A stretch of DNA of 38,188 bases from contig CAKKQB010000012.1 in assembly GCA_919901915.1 (NCBI GenBank), positions 7,871 through 46,058 on the forward strand, written 5' to 3'. The position numbers and the translations under genes were made by a program. The notes under the pieces were generated by a model. The model was not told the DNA's origin. It did no database searches and saw only the letters and a program-made list of their open reading frames with translations. Shown here piece by piece: positions 6,935 through 14,430 of the stretch (positions within the stretch are counted from its first letter, which is position 1; each line of letters begins with the position of its first letter). The DNA comes from Omnitrophica bacterium GWA2_41_15. Lineage in GTDB: Bacteria > Omnitrophota > Gorgyraeia > Gygaellales > Profunditerraquicolaceae.

Positions 6935-8941
6935 ATGATAAATAAAACTGATTTAAGGGGGCATGAGCGCAGGAAATATGTTCGTTTGTCGACAGTTTTT
7001 CCTGTTCAATTTCGTTTGGTTTCTTTAGATTTAAAGTCGTATCTTTCGGATTGGCTGCAGGGCTTTACTAATGATGTAAGCAAAGGGGGTATGTGCCTTT
7101 CAGTTAATATTTTAAAATCAGAGTTAGCCGAATTGATAAAAACCAGGCGCGTAAAAATAGATTTACAGATAGAGCTGCCGTTTTGTAAAGAGCCTCTCCA
7201 CGCGCAGGCGAGCGTAGCCTGGGTAAAAAGTTTATCTGGCCAGCAAGGCCTGTCACAAGATAGCGGTTTAGCTCTGCAAAGTCATAAATATCTCATTGGT
7301 TTAAATTATGAACAGATTAATTGGAGCCAGAGCAGGAGGATTATTTTTTACGCGTACTTGAGAAAATTATTTGTGCCTGTAGTTTTTTTAATAATTATTT
7401 TATTAGGGGCTGGGTTGGCGATTAATGGGCGCGTAAATTCAAGATTAATTAAGGGGAATAAGGCTCTTGTTGAGCAGTTAGTTAAGATTAAACAGGAATC
7501 AGATGCCGCCAAACAGAAAATAGAGGAAATTGGCAAAGGAAGGGAAAGCCTGCTGGTAAAGATTAAAAAATTAGAGCAACGCATACAATCTGCCCAAGAA
7601 GAAAAATTAAAAGCAGAAAAAGAAGACATTCAGGCGAAAAAAGAAAGTAGTCAAAACCATGATTTAGTAAAAAAGACTGAAGGGTTGAACGCTATAATAG
7701 ACCAGCTGATAAAAGACAAGGAGTCTTTGCGGGGACAACTAGCCTCTCTTTACCAAAAGGAAAATATTGCCGCTAAAGAGCTTTCTGGTTTAGACGAAAT
7801 AAGGGTAAAATTAGAAAAAACGAACTTTGATAAGATGTATCAGTGGCTTAGGGCGCATCAGAATCCGCGCACCGGCTTGGTAATGAGTTTTGAGGGTGAC
7901 AGCGATATCGCGAATTGGGCTTTTACCTATGATCAGGCCTTAGCGGTTATCGCTTATACGAAATTTTCTGATTTCCAATGCGCCCGGAAAATATTAGATT
8001 TTTTTGATAAAAAAGCCAAGAGGCAAAACGGAAGATTTTTCAATGCCTATTATGTTACCGATATGGAACCTACTGAATATACTCTACATAGCGGCCCTAA
8101 TATTTGGGTAGGCATCGCGATCATGCAGTATACTCAAAGCAGTAATGATCAAACATACATTGCGCTTGCGCGTGATATTGCTCGCGCGGCGATGGAGCTG
8201 CAAAACCAGGATAAGGATGGCGGCCTGCGCGGCGGCCCGGACGTGGTATGGTATTCTACGGAACATAATCTTGACGCGTACGCGTTTTTTAATATGCTTT
8301 ATGAAATTACAGGGAGGTTAGAATATCAAAACGCGGCCGATAAGGTTTTGAATTGGTTAGTTAAATACGCGTATGACCGGCAGGATATCCCGGTTAGGCG
8401 GGGCAAGGGAGATTCTACTATCGCTACTGATACCTATGCCTGGTCAATTGCCGCTATTGGAGCGCGAAGATTAGAAGAACTAGGGATGTCTCCGGATAAT
8501 ATTTTAGATTTTGCCCAAAAAAATTGTGGTTTAGAGGTTTCTTATGTTCGGCCAGAGGGTAGAACTGTTAAGATCAAGGGTTTCGATTTTGCTCCCCAAA
8601 AAAATATTGCCAGGGGCGGGGTTGTATCTTCAGAGTGGACCTCTCAGATGGTTGTGGCGTTTAAGGTAATGGGTGATTTTTATCAGAAAAAGGGCTTAGA
8701 AGAGAAAGCAAAATTTTATTTCCTTAAAGCCGATGAATATCTGTCGGATTTAAGCAATATGATTATCTCAAGCCCTTCTCCATCTGGCCAAGGCCAAGGA
8801 TGTCTTCCTTATGCTACGCAGGATAATGTGGATACAGGCCATGGCTGGCGGACTCCTAAAGGTAAGTCCACTGGTTCAGTGGCAGGGACAGTTTACGCTA
8901 TTTTCGCGTATTACGGATATAATCCGTTAGAATTAAAATAA
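6935..8941 (+). CDS. PilZ-domain membrane protein with alpha/alpha-toroid-like domain
   Basis: The 668-residue protein begins with a cytoplasmic PilZ domain. The c-di-GMP-binding RxxxR motif is R13-R17 in ERRKYVRL, and the (D/N)xSxxG motif is D47-G52 in NDVSKGGM. A single membrane helix lies at about residues 145-165 (VVFLIIILLGAGLAI), followed by a coiled coil at about 170-290. The large C-terminal domain (about 300-668) has repeated helical hairpins with aromatic and Gly-rich loops (WLRAHQNPRTGLV, TYDQALAVIAYTKF, HNLDAYAFFNMLY, TATDTYAWSIAAI-like stretches) that resemble six-hairpin glycosidase or lyase folds. Topology predicts a cytoplasmic sensor and an exported carbohydrate-active or binding domain. 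The catalytic residues and substrate cannot be named. The start lies 5 bases after the lipoprotein gene without its own strong ribosome binding site. Confidence 0.72.
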   Translation: MINKTDLRGHERRKYVRLSTVFPVQFRLVSLDLKSYLSDWLQGFTNDVSKGGMCLSVNILKSELAELIKTRRVKIDLQIELPFCKEPLHAQASVAWVKSLSGQQGLSQDSGLALQSHKYLIGLNYEQINWSQSRRIIFYAYLRKLFVPVVFLIIILLGAGLAINGRVNSRLIKGNKALVEQLVKIKQESDAAKQKIEEIGKGRESLLVKIKKLEQRIQSAQEEKLKAEKEDIQAKKESSQNHDLVKKTEGLNAIIDQLIKDKESLRGQLASLYQKENIAAKELSGLDEIRVKLEKTNFDKMYQWLRAHQNPRTGLVMSFEGDSDIANWAFTYDQALAVIAYTKFSDFQCARKILDFFDKKAKRQNGRFFNAYYVTDMEPTEYTLHSGPNIWVGIAIMQYTQSSNDQTYIALARDIARAAMELQNQDKDGGLRGGPDVVWYSTEHNLDAYAFFNMLYEITGRLEYQNAADKVLNWLVKYAYDRQDIPVRRGKGDSTIATDTYAWSIAAIGARRLEELGMSPDNILDFAQKNCGLEVSYVRPEGRTVKIKGFDFAPQKNIARGGVVSSEWTSQMVVAFKVMGDFYQKKGLEEKAKFYFLKADEYLSDLSNMIISSPSPSGQGQGCLPYATQDNVDTGHGWRTPKGKSTGSVAGTVYAIFAYYGYNPLELK

Positions 8942-8960
8942 TTTTGAACAAGATACTGAT

Positions 8961-9596
8961 ATGGTTTCAGATCTCTACTTAATTTATAAAAAACTCTATT
9001 CTCATTTCGGGCCGCAAGCATGGTGGCCGGCAGAGAGCCCTTTTGAGGTTATGATTGGGGCGATTCTTACTCAGAATACAAACTGGCAAAATGTGGAAAG
9101 GGCGATAGATAATCTTAGGAAAAAGAGTTTATTAGAGCCAAAAAAGCTTTATAATATACCTGTAGAAGATCTCGCCCGCCTTATTAGGCCGGCAGGTTAT
9201 TATAATGTTAAGGCAAAACGCCTGAGAGAGTTTTTGAAATTTTATTTTGATGCCTGGAAGGGTTCTCTTAAGAAGCCATCTTTACTTAAAACTGCCCGAT
9301 TGCGCGAACTTCTGCTTTCTGTGAAAGGGATCGGTCCGGAGACTGCTGATTCTATATTGCTTTACGCTTTAAAGAGGCCGGTATTTGTGGTGGATGCCTA
9401 TACAAAAAGGGTTCTTTTTAGGCATAATTTTATAAAAGAAAATGCCGGTTATGATGAAATACAAAATTTATTTATGAAAGATTTAAAGAAAAATGTAAAA
9501 ATGTTTAACGAATATCACGCGCTTTTAGTAAAATTAGGTAAAGTTTATTGTCTTAAAAGGAAGGCAAAGTGCGAAATATGCCCTTTAAGAGAATGA
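8961..9596 (+). CDS. endonuclease III-family HhH-GPD DNA glycosylase with truncated Fe-S motif
   Basis: The 211-residue base-excision glycosylase has FEVMIGAILTQNTNWQNVERAI, a helix-hairpin-helix LLSVKGIGPETADSILLYAL, and the catalytic Asp in VFVVDAYTKRV. The Lys of classical Nth (GVGRKTA) is Glu here (GIGPETA), which points to the monofunctional MagIII-type (3-methyladenine glycosylase) branch rather than Nth. The C-terminus has C197-x6-C204-x2-C207 of the C-x6-C-x2-C-x5-C iron-sulfur motif. The TGA comes two residues before the expected fourth Cys, just where a repeat block begins. The enzyme may therefore lack a normal 4Fe-4S cluster. Confidence 0.82.
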   Translation: MVSDLYLIYKKLYSHFGPQAWWPAESPFEVMIGAILTQNTNWQNVERAIDNLRKKSLLEPKKLYNIPVEDLARLIRPAGYYNVKAKRLREFLKFYFDAWKGSLKKPSLLKTARLRELLLSVKGIGPETADSILLYALKRPVFVVDAYTKRVLFRHNFIKENAGYDEIQNLFMKDLKKNVKMFNEYHALLVKLGKVYCLKRKAKCEICPLRE

Positions 9597-9625
9597 AATC
9601 AGAACATCGAGCGTATAGCAAAATG

Positions 9626-9658
9626 AGCGTAGAGCGTAGAGCGTATAGCGTAGAGCGT
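9626..9658 (+). repeat. heptanucleotide tandem repeat (AGCGTAG)n
   Basis: Heptamers AGCGTAG, AGCGTAG, AGCGTAT, AGCGTAG and a partial AGCGT run end to end. The palindromic element starts at 9659, and AGCGTAG resumes at 9789-9795 on its far side. This is a short tandemly repeated repetitive (STRR-like) block, related by single-base change to the CTATCCG heptamers further on. Confidence 0.85.
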
Positions 9659-9788
9659 GGGACTGTTACAAAATGGACAGAATATGTCATTCCCGCGGAA
9701 GCGGGAATCCATAACTTCATTAGCCTTAAAGCGTTCTGGATCCCCGCTTTCGCGGGGATGACAAAAAATGGAGTTATACAACAGCCCC
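9659..9788. mobile_element. nested palindromic element (MITE-like), copy 1
   Basis: Outer arms GGGACTGTTACAAAAT (9659-9674) and GTTATACAACAGCCCC (9773-9788) are imperfect inverted repeats. Inner arms at 9686-9710 and 9738-9762 form the familiar GTCATTCCCGC..GCGGGGATGAC palindrome. AGCGT flanks both ends and is an apparent 5-bp target duplication, although the surrounding repeat is itself built from AGCGT. Homologous copies are at 19768-19886 and 24435-24564. It encodes nothing convincing; the IPAEAGI..WIPAFAGMT reading through it is the usual false ORF of such palindromes. Confidence 0.75.
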
Positions 9789-10516
9789 AGCGTAGAGGGC
9801 GTGATAAACTATCCGCTATCCGCTATCCACTATCCGCTAGAATACTTTTTTTCTTGATATTTGCATTTTACGCTTTGAGTTATTCTTGTTACGCTGCTCC
9901 TTCTTACGGTACAAAGATGCCTTTAGAAAAGCAATTTTTTGCCGGATTTCAGCAGCATTCTATTTTTAAAAGATACTTGGAACATGAAGCGGGTAAGATG
10001 CGTAGTTTTCAAGAGCTTGTGCTTGTTTCATACGGAGTTTCTGACTGGTTTTCAATAGATTTAAAAGGCGCTTTCGGAAACATAGAACAGCAGTCTGATA
10101 ATGGCGATAAGCTTAAGTATCAGGCGTTTCTTGGCGGAGGATACGGATTTCGCTTTAAATTTTATGATAAGGAAAAAGTAAAAATGGTTTTTGGTTTTCA
10201 GCATATCAGTATTCATCCGGACTCTAAATTTAGAGATAACGTAAAGCATAAAGGAGTTTTGGATGATTGGCAGTTTTGCGCGTTAGCTTCCCGCGATTTT
10301 AAAAAGTTTGTTCCTTATCTAGGCGCGCGTTGGTCTAGATGCGATTACATTCATTGGGAAGATAAAGAGCGCGACAGGATAAAATCAGATGAAACAAAAT
10401 GTGTTGGCCTAATTTTAGGCCTCGATATTCCTTTGGCAGAGAAACTTTGGATTAACCTTGAAGGCAGTGTCTTTGATAATGAAGCGGCTGCTGTCAGCTT
10501 AAACTTTGTTTTCTAG
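9758..10516 (+). CDS. outer-membrane beta-barrel protein; start region built from repeats
   Basis: The mature part after residue about 50 reads as alternating beta strands (VLVSYGVSDWFSIDLKGAFGN, FLGGGYGFRFKFYD, VPYLGARWSRCDYIHW) and ends AAAVSLNFVF. A terminal Phe is the usual barrel assembly signal. A signal peptide RILFFLIFAFYALSYSCYA ends at an S-C-Y-A cleavage-like site. The frame is open from 9569, but upstream it only translates repeats. ATG at 9758 lies inside the right arm of the palindromic element, and the next 28 codons run through heptamer repeats (KLSAIRYPLSAR). TTG at 9854 is another candidate. No clear ribosome binding site exists, so the native start may have been replaced. 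The function is unknown: an unclassified barrel of about 200 residues. Confidence 0.65.
   Translation: MTKNGVIQQPQRRGRDKLSAIRYPLSARILFFLIFAFYALSYSCYAAPSYGTKMPLEKQFFAGFQQHSIFKRYLEHEAGKMRSFQELVLVSYGVSDWFSIDLKGAFGNIEQQSDNGDKLKYQAFLGGGYGFRFKFYDKEKVKMVFGFQHISIHPDSKFRDNVKHKGVLDDWQFCALASRDFKKFVPYLGARWSRCDYIHWEDKERDRIKSDETKCVGLILGLDIPLAEKLWINLEGSVFDNEAAAVSLNFVF
9809..9839 (+). repeat. heptanucleotide tandem repeat (CTATCCG)n, copy 1
   Basis: Four adjoining units, CTATCCG, CTATCCG, CTATCCA and CTATCCG, are followed by CTAG. The same heptamer occurs in pyrK at 16330-16350 and 16411-16440. Here it is translated as LSAIRYPLSA at the start of the beta-barrel precursor. Confidence 0.85.
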
Positions 10517-10538
10517 GGGGAGATTTTATTTTCTAAAA

Positions 10539-11711
10539 ATGGTAAATAAAAAGCGGCTTATAAAACTTATGAGGGATTTAATAAAGATAGATTCGCAAAA
10601 TCCTCCCGGAGACGAATTCCGCATTGCTGATTTTGTAAAAAGATATCTTGATAAATTAGGAGTAAAAACAAAAATTTATGAATTTAAAAAATCGCGTTCC
10701 AATGTGGTAGTATATTTTCCCGCAAAAGCGGGATCTTGCCAGAAATTAATAGATCAGCGGGGAAAAAGGAAAAATACTGATAAGACGCTTTTGCTTACTC
10801 CTCATTTAGATACTGTGCCCGCGGGGAAAAATTGGAAGATAAAACCTTTTTCGGGAGAAATTCTAAAAAATAGAATTTATGGTTTAGGCGCTACTGACTG
10901 TAAGGGTAACCTTGCTTGCGCGATGGAGGCGATAAATAGTATTCTTGATGATAAAATAATTTTGAGCTATAATTTGATCCTTGCCGCGACCGCGGATGAG
11001 GAGAGTGGTTCATCTTTAGGGTTGATTCCTTTGCTGGAACGTGGTATTCTTAATCCGGATTTAGCTGTTGTTTTGGACGCGGATGATTTTAAAATTATTA
11101 TTACGCAGAAAGGCCTTATTCATCTTAAGATAAAGTTAAAGGGTAAGCGTAGCCACGGGGCATATCCGGAAAGAGGGGTAAATGCTATAGATATCGCGGT
11201 GGACATAATTCAGGATATAAAAAAGCATAAGTTTTGTTATATAAAAAATAAATATCTTTTGGCTCCTACAGTTAATGTCGGCACTATTAAAGGTGGAGAT
11301 AAGGTTAATATTGTGGCTGATTGGTGTGAGTTTGAGTTGGATTTTAGATTTTTACCGGGAATGTCGGCAAACAATATAATCAAGGCTATAAAAGAGATTG
11401 CGGGTAAGCATACTAAAAAATATAAGTTAGAGATAAGTGACCTGCAAGAGCCATATTATATAAATGAGAAACATCCTTTGGTCAGCTCTCTTTCGGAGGC
11501 AATGAAGAATTTTAAGGTAAATCCTATAATTGGCGGTTCTGAGGGCGCAACTGTAATCACTTTTTTTCAAGCTAAGAATATACCAGCAATTGCCACGGGT
11601 TTTGGTTCAGATGGTTGTGCTCATACAGCGGATGAGTATGTGAGGATAGATGACCTTTATAAAGGCGCGCTGGTTCTAGAAGAGTTTTTGAAAAATTACA
11701 AGTTCAATTAA
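10539..11711 (+). CDS. M20-family metallopeptidase (ArgE/DapE/ACY1 type)
   Basis: This 390-residue di-zinc amidohydrolase has H and D ligands in LLTPHLDTVPAG, the bridging Asp in GLGATDCKGNLA, the Glu pair in ADEESGSS, VVLDADDF for the second zinc, and the last His in SDGCAHTADEYVRIDDL. A dimerisation (lid) domain occupies about residues 200-310 (KGKRSHGAYPERGVNAIDIAVDI). It removes acyl groups or amino acids from small peptides; DapE, ArgE and carboxypeptidase-like roles cannot be separated here. ATG 10539 fits the family start (MVNKKRLIKLMRDLIKIDSQNPPG); an upstream start at 10506 would overlap the barrel gene. A palindrome-derived insertion sits at about residues 57-80. Confidence 0.85.
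   Translation: MVNKKRLIKLMRDLIKIDSQNPPGDEFRIADFVKRYLDKLGVKTKIYEFKKSRSNVVVYFPAKAGSCQKLIDQRGKRKNTDKTLLLTPHLDTVPAGKNWKIKPFSGEILKNRIYGLGATDCKGNLACAMEAINSILDDKIILSYNLILAATADEESGSSLGLIPLLERGILNPDLAVVLDADDFKIIITQKGLIHLKIKLKGKRSHGAYPERGVNAIDIAVDIIQDIKKHKFCYIKNKYLLAPTVNVGTIKGGDKVNIVADWCEFELDFRFLPGMSANNIIKAIKEIAGKHTKKYKLEISDLQEPYYINEKHPLVSSLSEAMKNFKVNPIIGGSEGATVITFFQAKNIPAIATGFGSDGCAHTADEYVRIDDLYKGALVLEEFLKNYKFN
10719..10733. repeat. palindromic repeat half inside the M20 gene
   Basis: CCCGCAAAAGCGGGA is the same hairpin as the inner arm of the nested palindromic element. It is followed by ATC as in GCGGGAATCC. It is read in frame as FPAKAGS within the M20 peptidase, between the strand NVVVYF and TLLLTPHLD, where relatives usually have a short loop. 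Confidence 0.6.
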
Positions 11712-11737
11712 TACAGCATAAAATACGAGGTGATAAA

Positions 11738-12763
11738 ATGGACGGTGTAAAGATTTCTAAATGGCCGAGATTAAAAAATCCTTGGCTGATAGTTGTTTGG
11801 CCGGGAATGGGCGATGTGGCATATAAGGCAGCCGCTTATTTAGTAGAAAAACTAAAAACTGAAGAGTTTGCGTCTATTCCGCCGGAAGAATTCTTTTATT
11901 TAGTTGGGAGCGTTATTCATGATGGCGTATTGAGTATCCCGGAGCTTCCTTGCGGAAAATTTTATTATTGGAAAAACCCTGCTGCAAAGTCTATCAGAAG
12001 ACGCGGGGGGAGCGCTAATCATTGCGGCGAATACACAAAGCCCGCGCATGATTTAATTATTTTTATTAGTAATGCCCAGCCGGATTTGGCTAAAGCGGAA
12101 GAATATTCCAAGAGGATTATTAAGGTTGCCAAAGGTTTTAAGGTAGAAATGATCGTAAGCTTTGCTTCTATGCCGCAGCCTATTGATCATACGCAAGAAC
12201 CTCGTGTATGGGCTGCCACTACTTGTTTAGAATTAAAGGATAATTTTAAGAAACAAAATCTTAATATTTTGTCTAGCGGTCAAATCAGCGGAATGAATGG
12301 TTTGATATTGGGTATAGCTAAAAGAGATGGTTTTAAGGGATTTTGCCTATTGGGAGAGATACCGTTTTATACTATCCAGATAGAAAATCCCAGGGCAACG
12401 CTGGCAGTGCTTAGGGTTTTAACAAAGTTATTAAATATACAAATAGATTTTACCGGGCTTAGCGAGCAAATACATACAATAGACACTGAGATCAATAAAC
12501 TTTTGGATTATCTAAAAATAGGTGTTGAAGGCCCTGATCCAATTGGTGAGGAAGAGATAGAGAAAATTAAGAAAATTTTAAGCCAGCTTACAAAACTGCC
12601 TGTTTCAGTGAAAGATAAAATAGAGAAACTTTTTGAAATGGTAAAAACTGATACTTCAAAGGCAGCTGAATTAAAAAATGAACTGGATAGGTGGAATGTC
12701 TATAAAGAACACGAGGACAGATTTTTAGATTTGTTTAGAAAGAAAAATAAGAAGGAGAATTAA
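11738..12763 (+). CDS. PAC2-family protein
   Basis: The 341-residue protein matches the PAC2 (proteasome-assembly-chaperone-like) family. It has WLIVVWPGMGDVAYKAAAYLVEKL at residues about 16-39, VGSVIHDGVLSIPELP, HDLIIFISNAQP and a SGQISGMNGLILGIAKRDGFKGFCLLGEIPFY block followed by NPRATLAVLRVL. The last 80 residues are helical and charged. In archaea the family includes chaperones of proteasome assembly; bacterial members are usually of unknown role, and no proteasome gene is visible here. GAGGTG at about 11727 lies upstream of the ATG. The downstream HAD gene starts immediately after, so the two are likely one transcript. Confidence 0.82.
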   Translation: MDGVKISKWPRLKNPWLIVVWPGMGDVAYKAAAYLVEKLKTEEFASIPPEEFFYLVGSVIHDGVLSIPELPCGKFYYWKNPAAKSIRRRGGSANHCGEYTKPAHDLIIFISNAQPDLAKAEEYSKRIIKVAKGFKVEMIVSFASMPQPIDHTQEPRVWAATTCLELKDNFKKQNLNILSSGQISGMNGLILGIAKRDGFKGFCLLGEIPFYTIQIENPRATLAVLRVLTKLLNIQIDFTGLSEQIHTIDTEINKLLDYLKIGVEGPDPIGEEEIEKIKKILSQLTKLPVSVKDKIEKLFEMVKTDTSKAAELKNELDRWNVYKEHEDRFLDLFRKKNKKEN

Positions 12764-13405
12764 TTGAGTAATAACTGTATAAAAGCGGTTATATTTGATC
12801 TGGGCAATGTTCTGATTGACTTTGATCATCGGATTTCCGCGCGAAAAATATCTAAATTTACGGATAAAACCGCGCCTGAAATATTTGATCTTTTTTTTGC
12901 TTCGCCTATTACCGCGCTTTTTGAAGAAGGTAAAATTTCTTCACGCCAGTTCTTTTTGAAAATAAAAGAAATGCTTAATTTAAAGATAAGCTATGAAAAA
13001 TTTGTGTCTATCTGGAATGAAATATTTTTTGTCAGTAAAAAAAATCTGGGAGTTTATAATCTCGCGCGTAAATTAAAAAATAATTATAAGGTAATGCTTT
13101 TATCGAATATCAATATTTTGCACCATGAATATATTAAAGAAAAATTTTCTCTCCTTGATTCTTTTCATAATATTGTGACTTCTTATGAATTGGGAATCAG
13201 TAAACCAGACCATTTAATTTACCAGAAAGCGCTTGAGATTCTTCGAGTTCAGCCTGGGGATGTTTTTTATACCGATGATAGGCAGGAACTTGTGGAAAGC
13301 GCCAGGGGGTTGGGCATAAAAGGTTTTGTTTTTAAAGGGTTAAAACAGTTAAAGGATGATCTTTTGGGCGTGGGAATTAGTTATCCGTATGGAGACGCGA
13401 AATGA
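12764..13405 (+). CDS. HAD-superfamily hydrolase
   Basis: This is a 213-residue HAD subfamily I hydrolase of the YihX/epoxide-hydrolase-N-terminal-like type. Motif I is FDLGNVLIDFD with nucleophile Asp at residue 12, an alpha-helical cap follows, motif II is VMLLSN, motif III is the Lys in LGISKPD, and motif IV is VFYTDDRQE. The second Asp of classical DxDGT is replaced (DLGNV), as in dehalogenase-like members, so the substrate is uncertain; phosphatase activity is only one option. It uses a TTG start with AAGGAG about 8 bases upstream, and overlaps the next gene by ATGA. Confidence 0.85.
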   Translation: MSNNCIKAVIFDLGNVLIDFDHRISARKISKFTDKTAPEIFDLFFASPITALFEEGKISSRQFFLKIKEMLNLKISYEKFVSIWNEIFFVSKKNLGVYNLARKLKNNYKVMLLSNINILHHEYIKEKFSLLDSFHNIVTSYELGISKPDHLIYQKALEILRVQPGDVFYTDDRQELVESARGLGIKGFVFKGLKQLKDDLLGVGISYPYGDAK

Positions 13406-14148
13406 AGGCGGATAAATACCAAAGAAGATTTTACAGAGATTGGGCAAAAGCAAGGAATCTTTATTTAACTCATATTATCGCTAGAGAAACGGACGTGCAG
13501 ATTTTTACAGATAAGCCGATAGATAAACAATTTGCCCAGGAGAGAATAAAACATTATCGTTGGCAAATAGAAAATTATATAATTAAAGATGCCCGATTCT
13601 TGGTGAGCTTAAAGCCTATTCCGGTTGAGCTTAATGCGCCCGAGATTATAAAAAAAATGTCAGAGGAAGCAAAAAAAGCTAATGTTGGGCCTATGGCTAC
13701 AGTCGCGGGGGCAATTGCCGAATTTTTAGGCACGGATTTAATAAAAAAAGGATGCCGGCAGGTTATCGTAGAAAATGGCGGAGATATATTTATGAAAATA
13801 ACCAGGAAGCGTAAGGTAGGAATTTACGCCGGCAGGTCGAAATTATGGAATAATATTTGTGTTAAAATAAAGCCTAAAGATACGCCTCTTGGTATTTGTA
13901 CTTCTTCGGGCACGCTTGGCCATTCATTAAGTTTTGGCTGCGCGGATAGCGTGGTAATCATATCCAAAAGTACAACCTTAGCAGATGCCGTGGCCACTGC
14001 TACCGCTAATAGAGTAAATTCAAAACAAGATTTGCAAAAAGCCCTGGATTTCGCGCGTTCCGTAAAAGGGGTTCTGGGAGTGGTGATTATACTGAAGAAT
14101 AATCTTATAAGTTGGGGGAAAGTGGAGTTTGAGGATTCCACCGTGTAG
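13402..14148 (+). CDS. UPF0280 (ApbE-like) family protein
   Basis: The 248-residue protein matches UPF0280, a distant relative of the flavin transferase ApbE. Motifs are KKANVGPMATVAGAIAEFLG, QVIVENGGDIF, PLGICTSSGTLGHSLSFGCADSVVII and TLADAVATATANRV. The last resembles the metal-binding D-A-x-A-T-A segment of ApbE. No signal peptide is present, unlike periplasmic ApbE. The biochemical role of this family is unproven. The 4-base overlap with the HAD gene suggests translational coupling, and PAC2-HAD-UPF0280 look like one operon. Confidence 0.85.
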   Translation: MKADKYQRRFYRDWAKARNLYLTHIIARETDVQIFTDKPIDKQFAQERIKHYRWQIENYIIKDARFLVSLKPIPVELNAPEIIKKMSEEAKKANVGPMATVAGAIAEFLGTDLIKKGCRQVIVENGGDIFMKITRKRKVGIYAGRSKLWNNICVKIKPKDTPLGICTSSGTLGHSLSFGCADSVVIISKSTTLADAVATATANRVNSKQDLQKALDFARSVKGVLGVVIILKNNLISWGKVEFEDSTV

Positions 14149-14216
14149 ATAAAACGGATATTTTGGTTCTTTTGTGTTTAAGGTAATAAGCATAGATTTA
14201 GTTTGCGTAAGTATAT

Positions 14217-14290
14217 GGGCGGGCAAGCCCGCCCCTACGGGTCGTTCATAGTCCCGGTAGATCGTCGCGTAGGGGCGGGCTTACCCGCCC
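14217..14290. repeat. palindromic repeat, GTAGGGGCGGGC family, copy 2
   Basis: Arms at 14217-14239 and 14268-14290 match in 22 of 23 positions as inverted repeats, around a 28-base centre. They share the arm of the 4408-4486 element. The rest of the 14149-14430 gap is AT-rich with no gene. An ACGAAAGAACC-type sequence appears at both of its ends, inverted near 14160-14177 and direct at 14411-14421. Confidence 0.85.
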
Positions 14291-14410
14291 AGATACCATA
14301 GTCCCTGCAGATTGTTATTATAAATAAATTATATCAGTTTTCTTTAACAATTGATGTTTTTTATTTTCCCTTATGTTTCAATGCTTTATAACTATTACTT
14401 CACATTAATT

Positions 14411-14421
14411 ACGAAAGAACC
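14411..14421 (+). repeat. ACGAAAGAACC dispersed motif
   Basis: ACGAAAGAACC occurs here and again at 28012-28022. A near copy lies inverted at about 14160-14177 (TTTTGGTTCTTTTGTGTTT). The copy here lies 9 bases before the coiled-coil gene start, but the 28012 copy precedes no gene on its strand, so a ribosome-binding role does not explain it. It may mark the end of a small decayed element. Confidence 0.35.
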
Positions 14422-14430
14422 GAAAATCTT

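Noticed and set aside
9599-9781. A 60-codon minus-strand frame with CHPRESGDPERFK
   Set aside because: It is the reverse-strand reading of the same palindrome and heptamers, with no ribosome binding site and no family.
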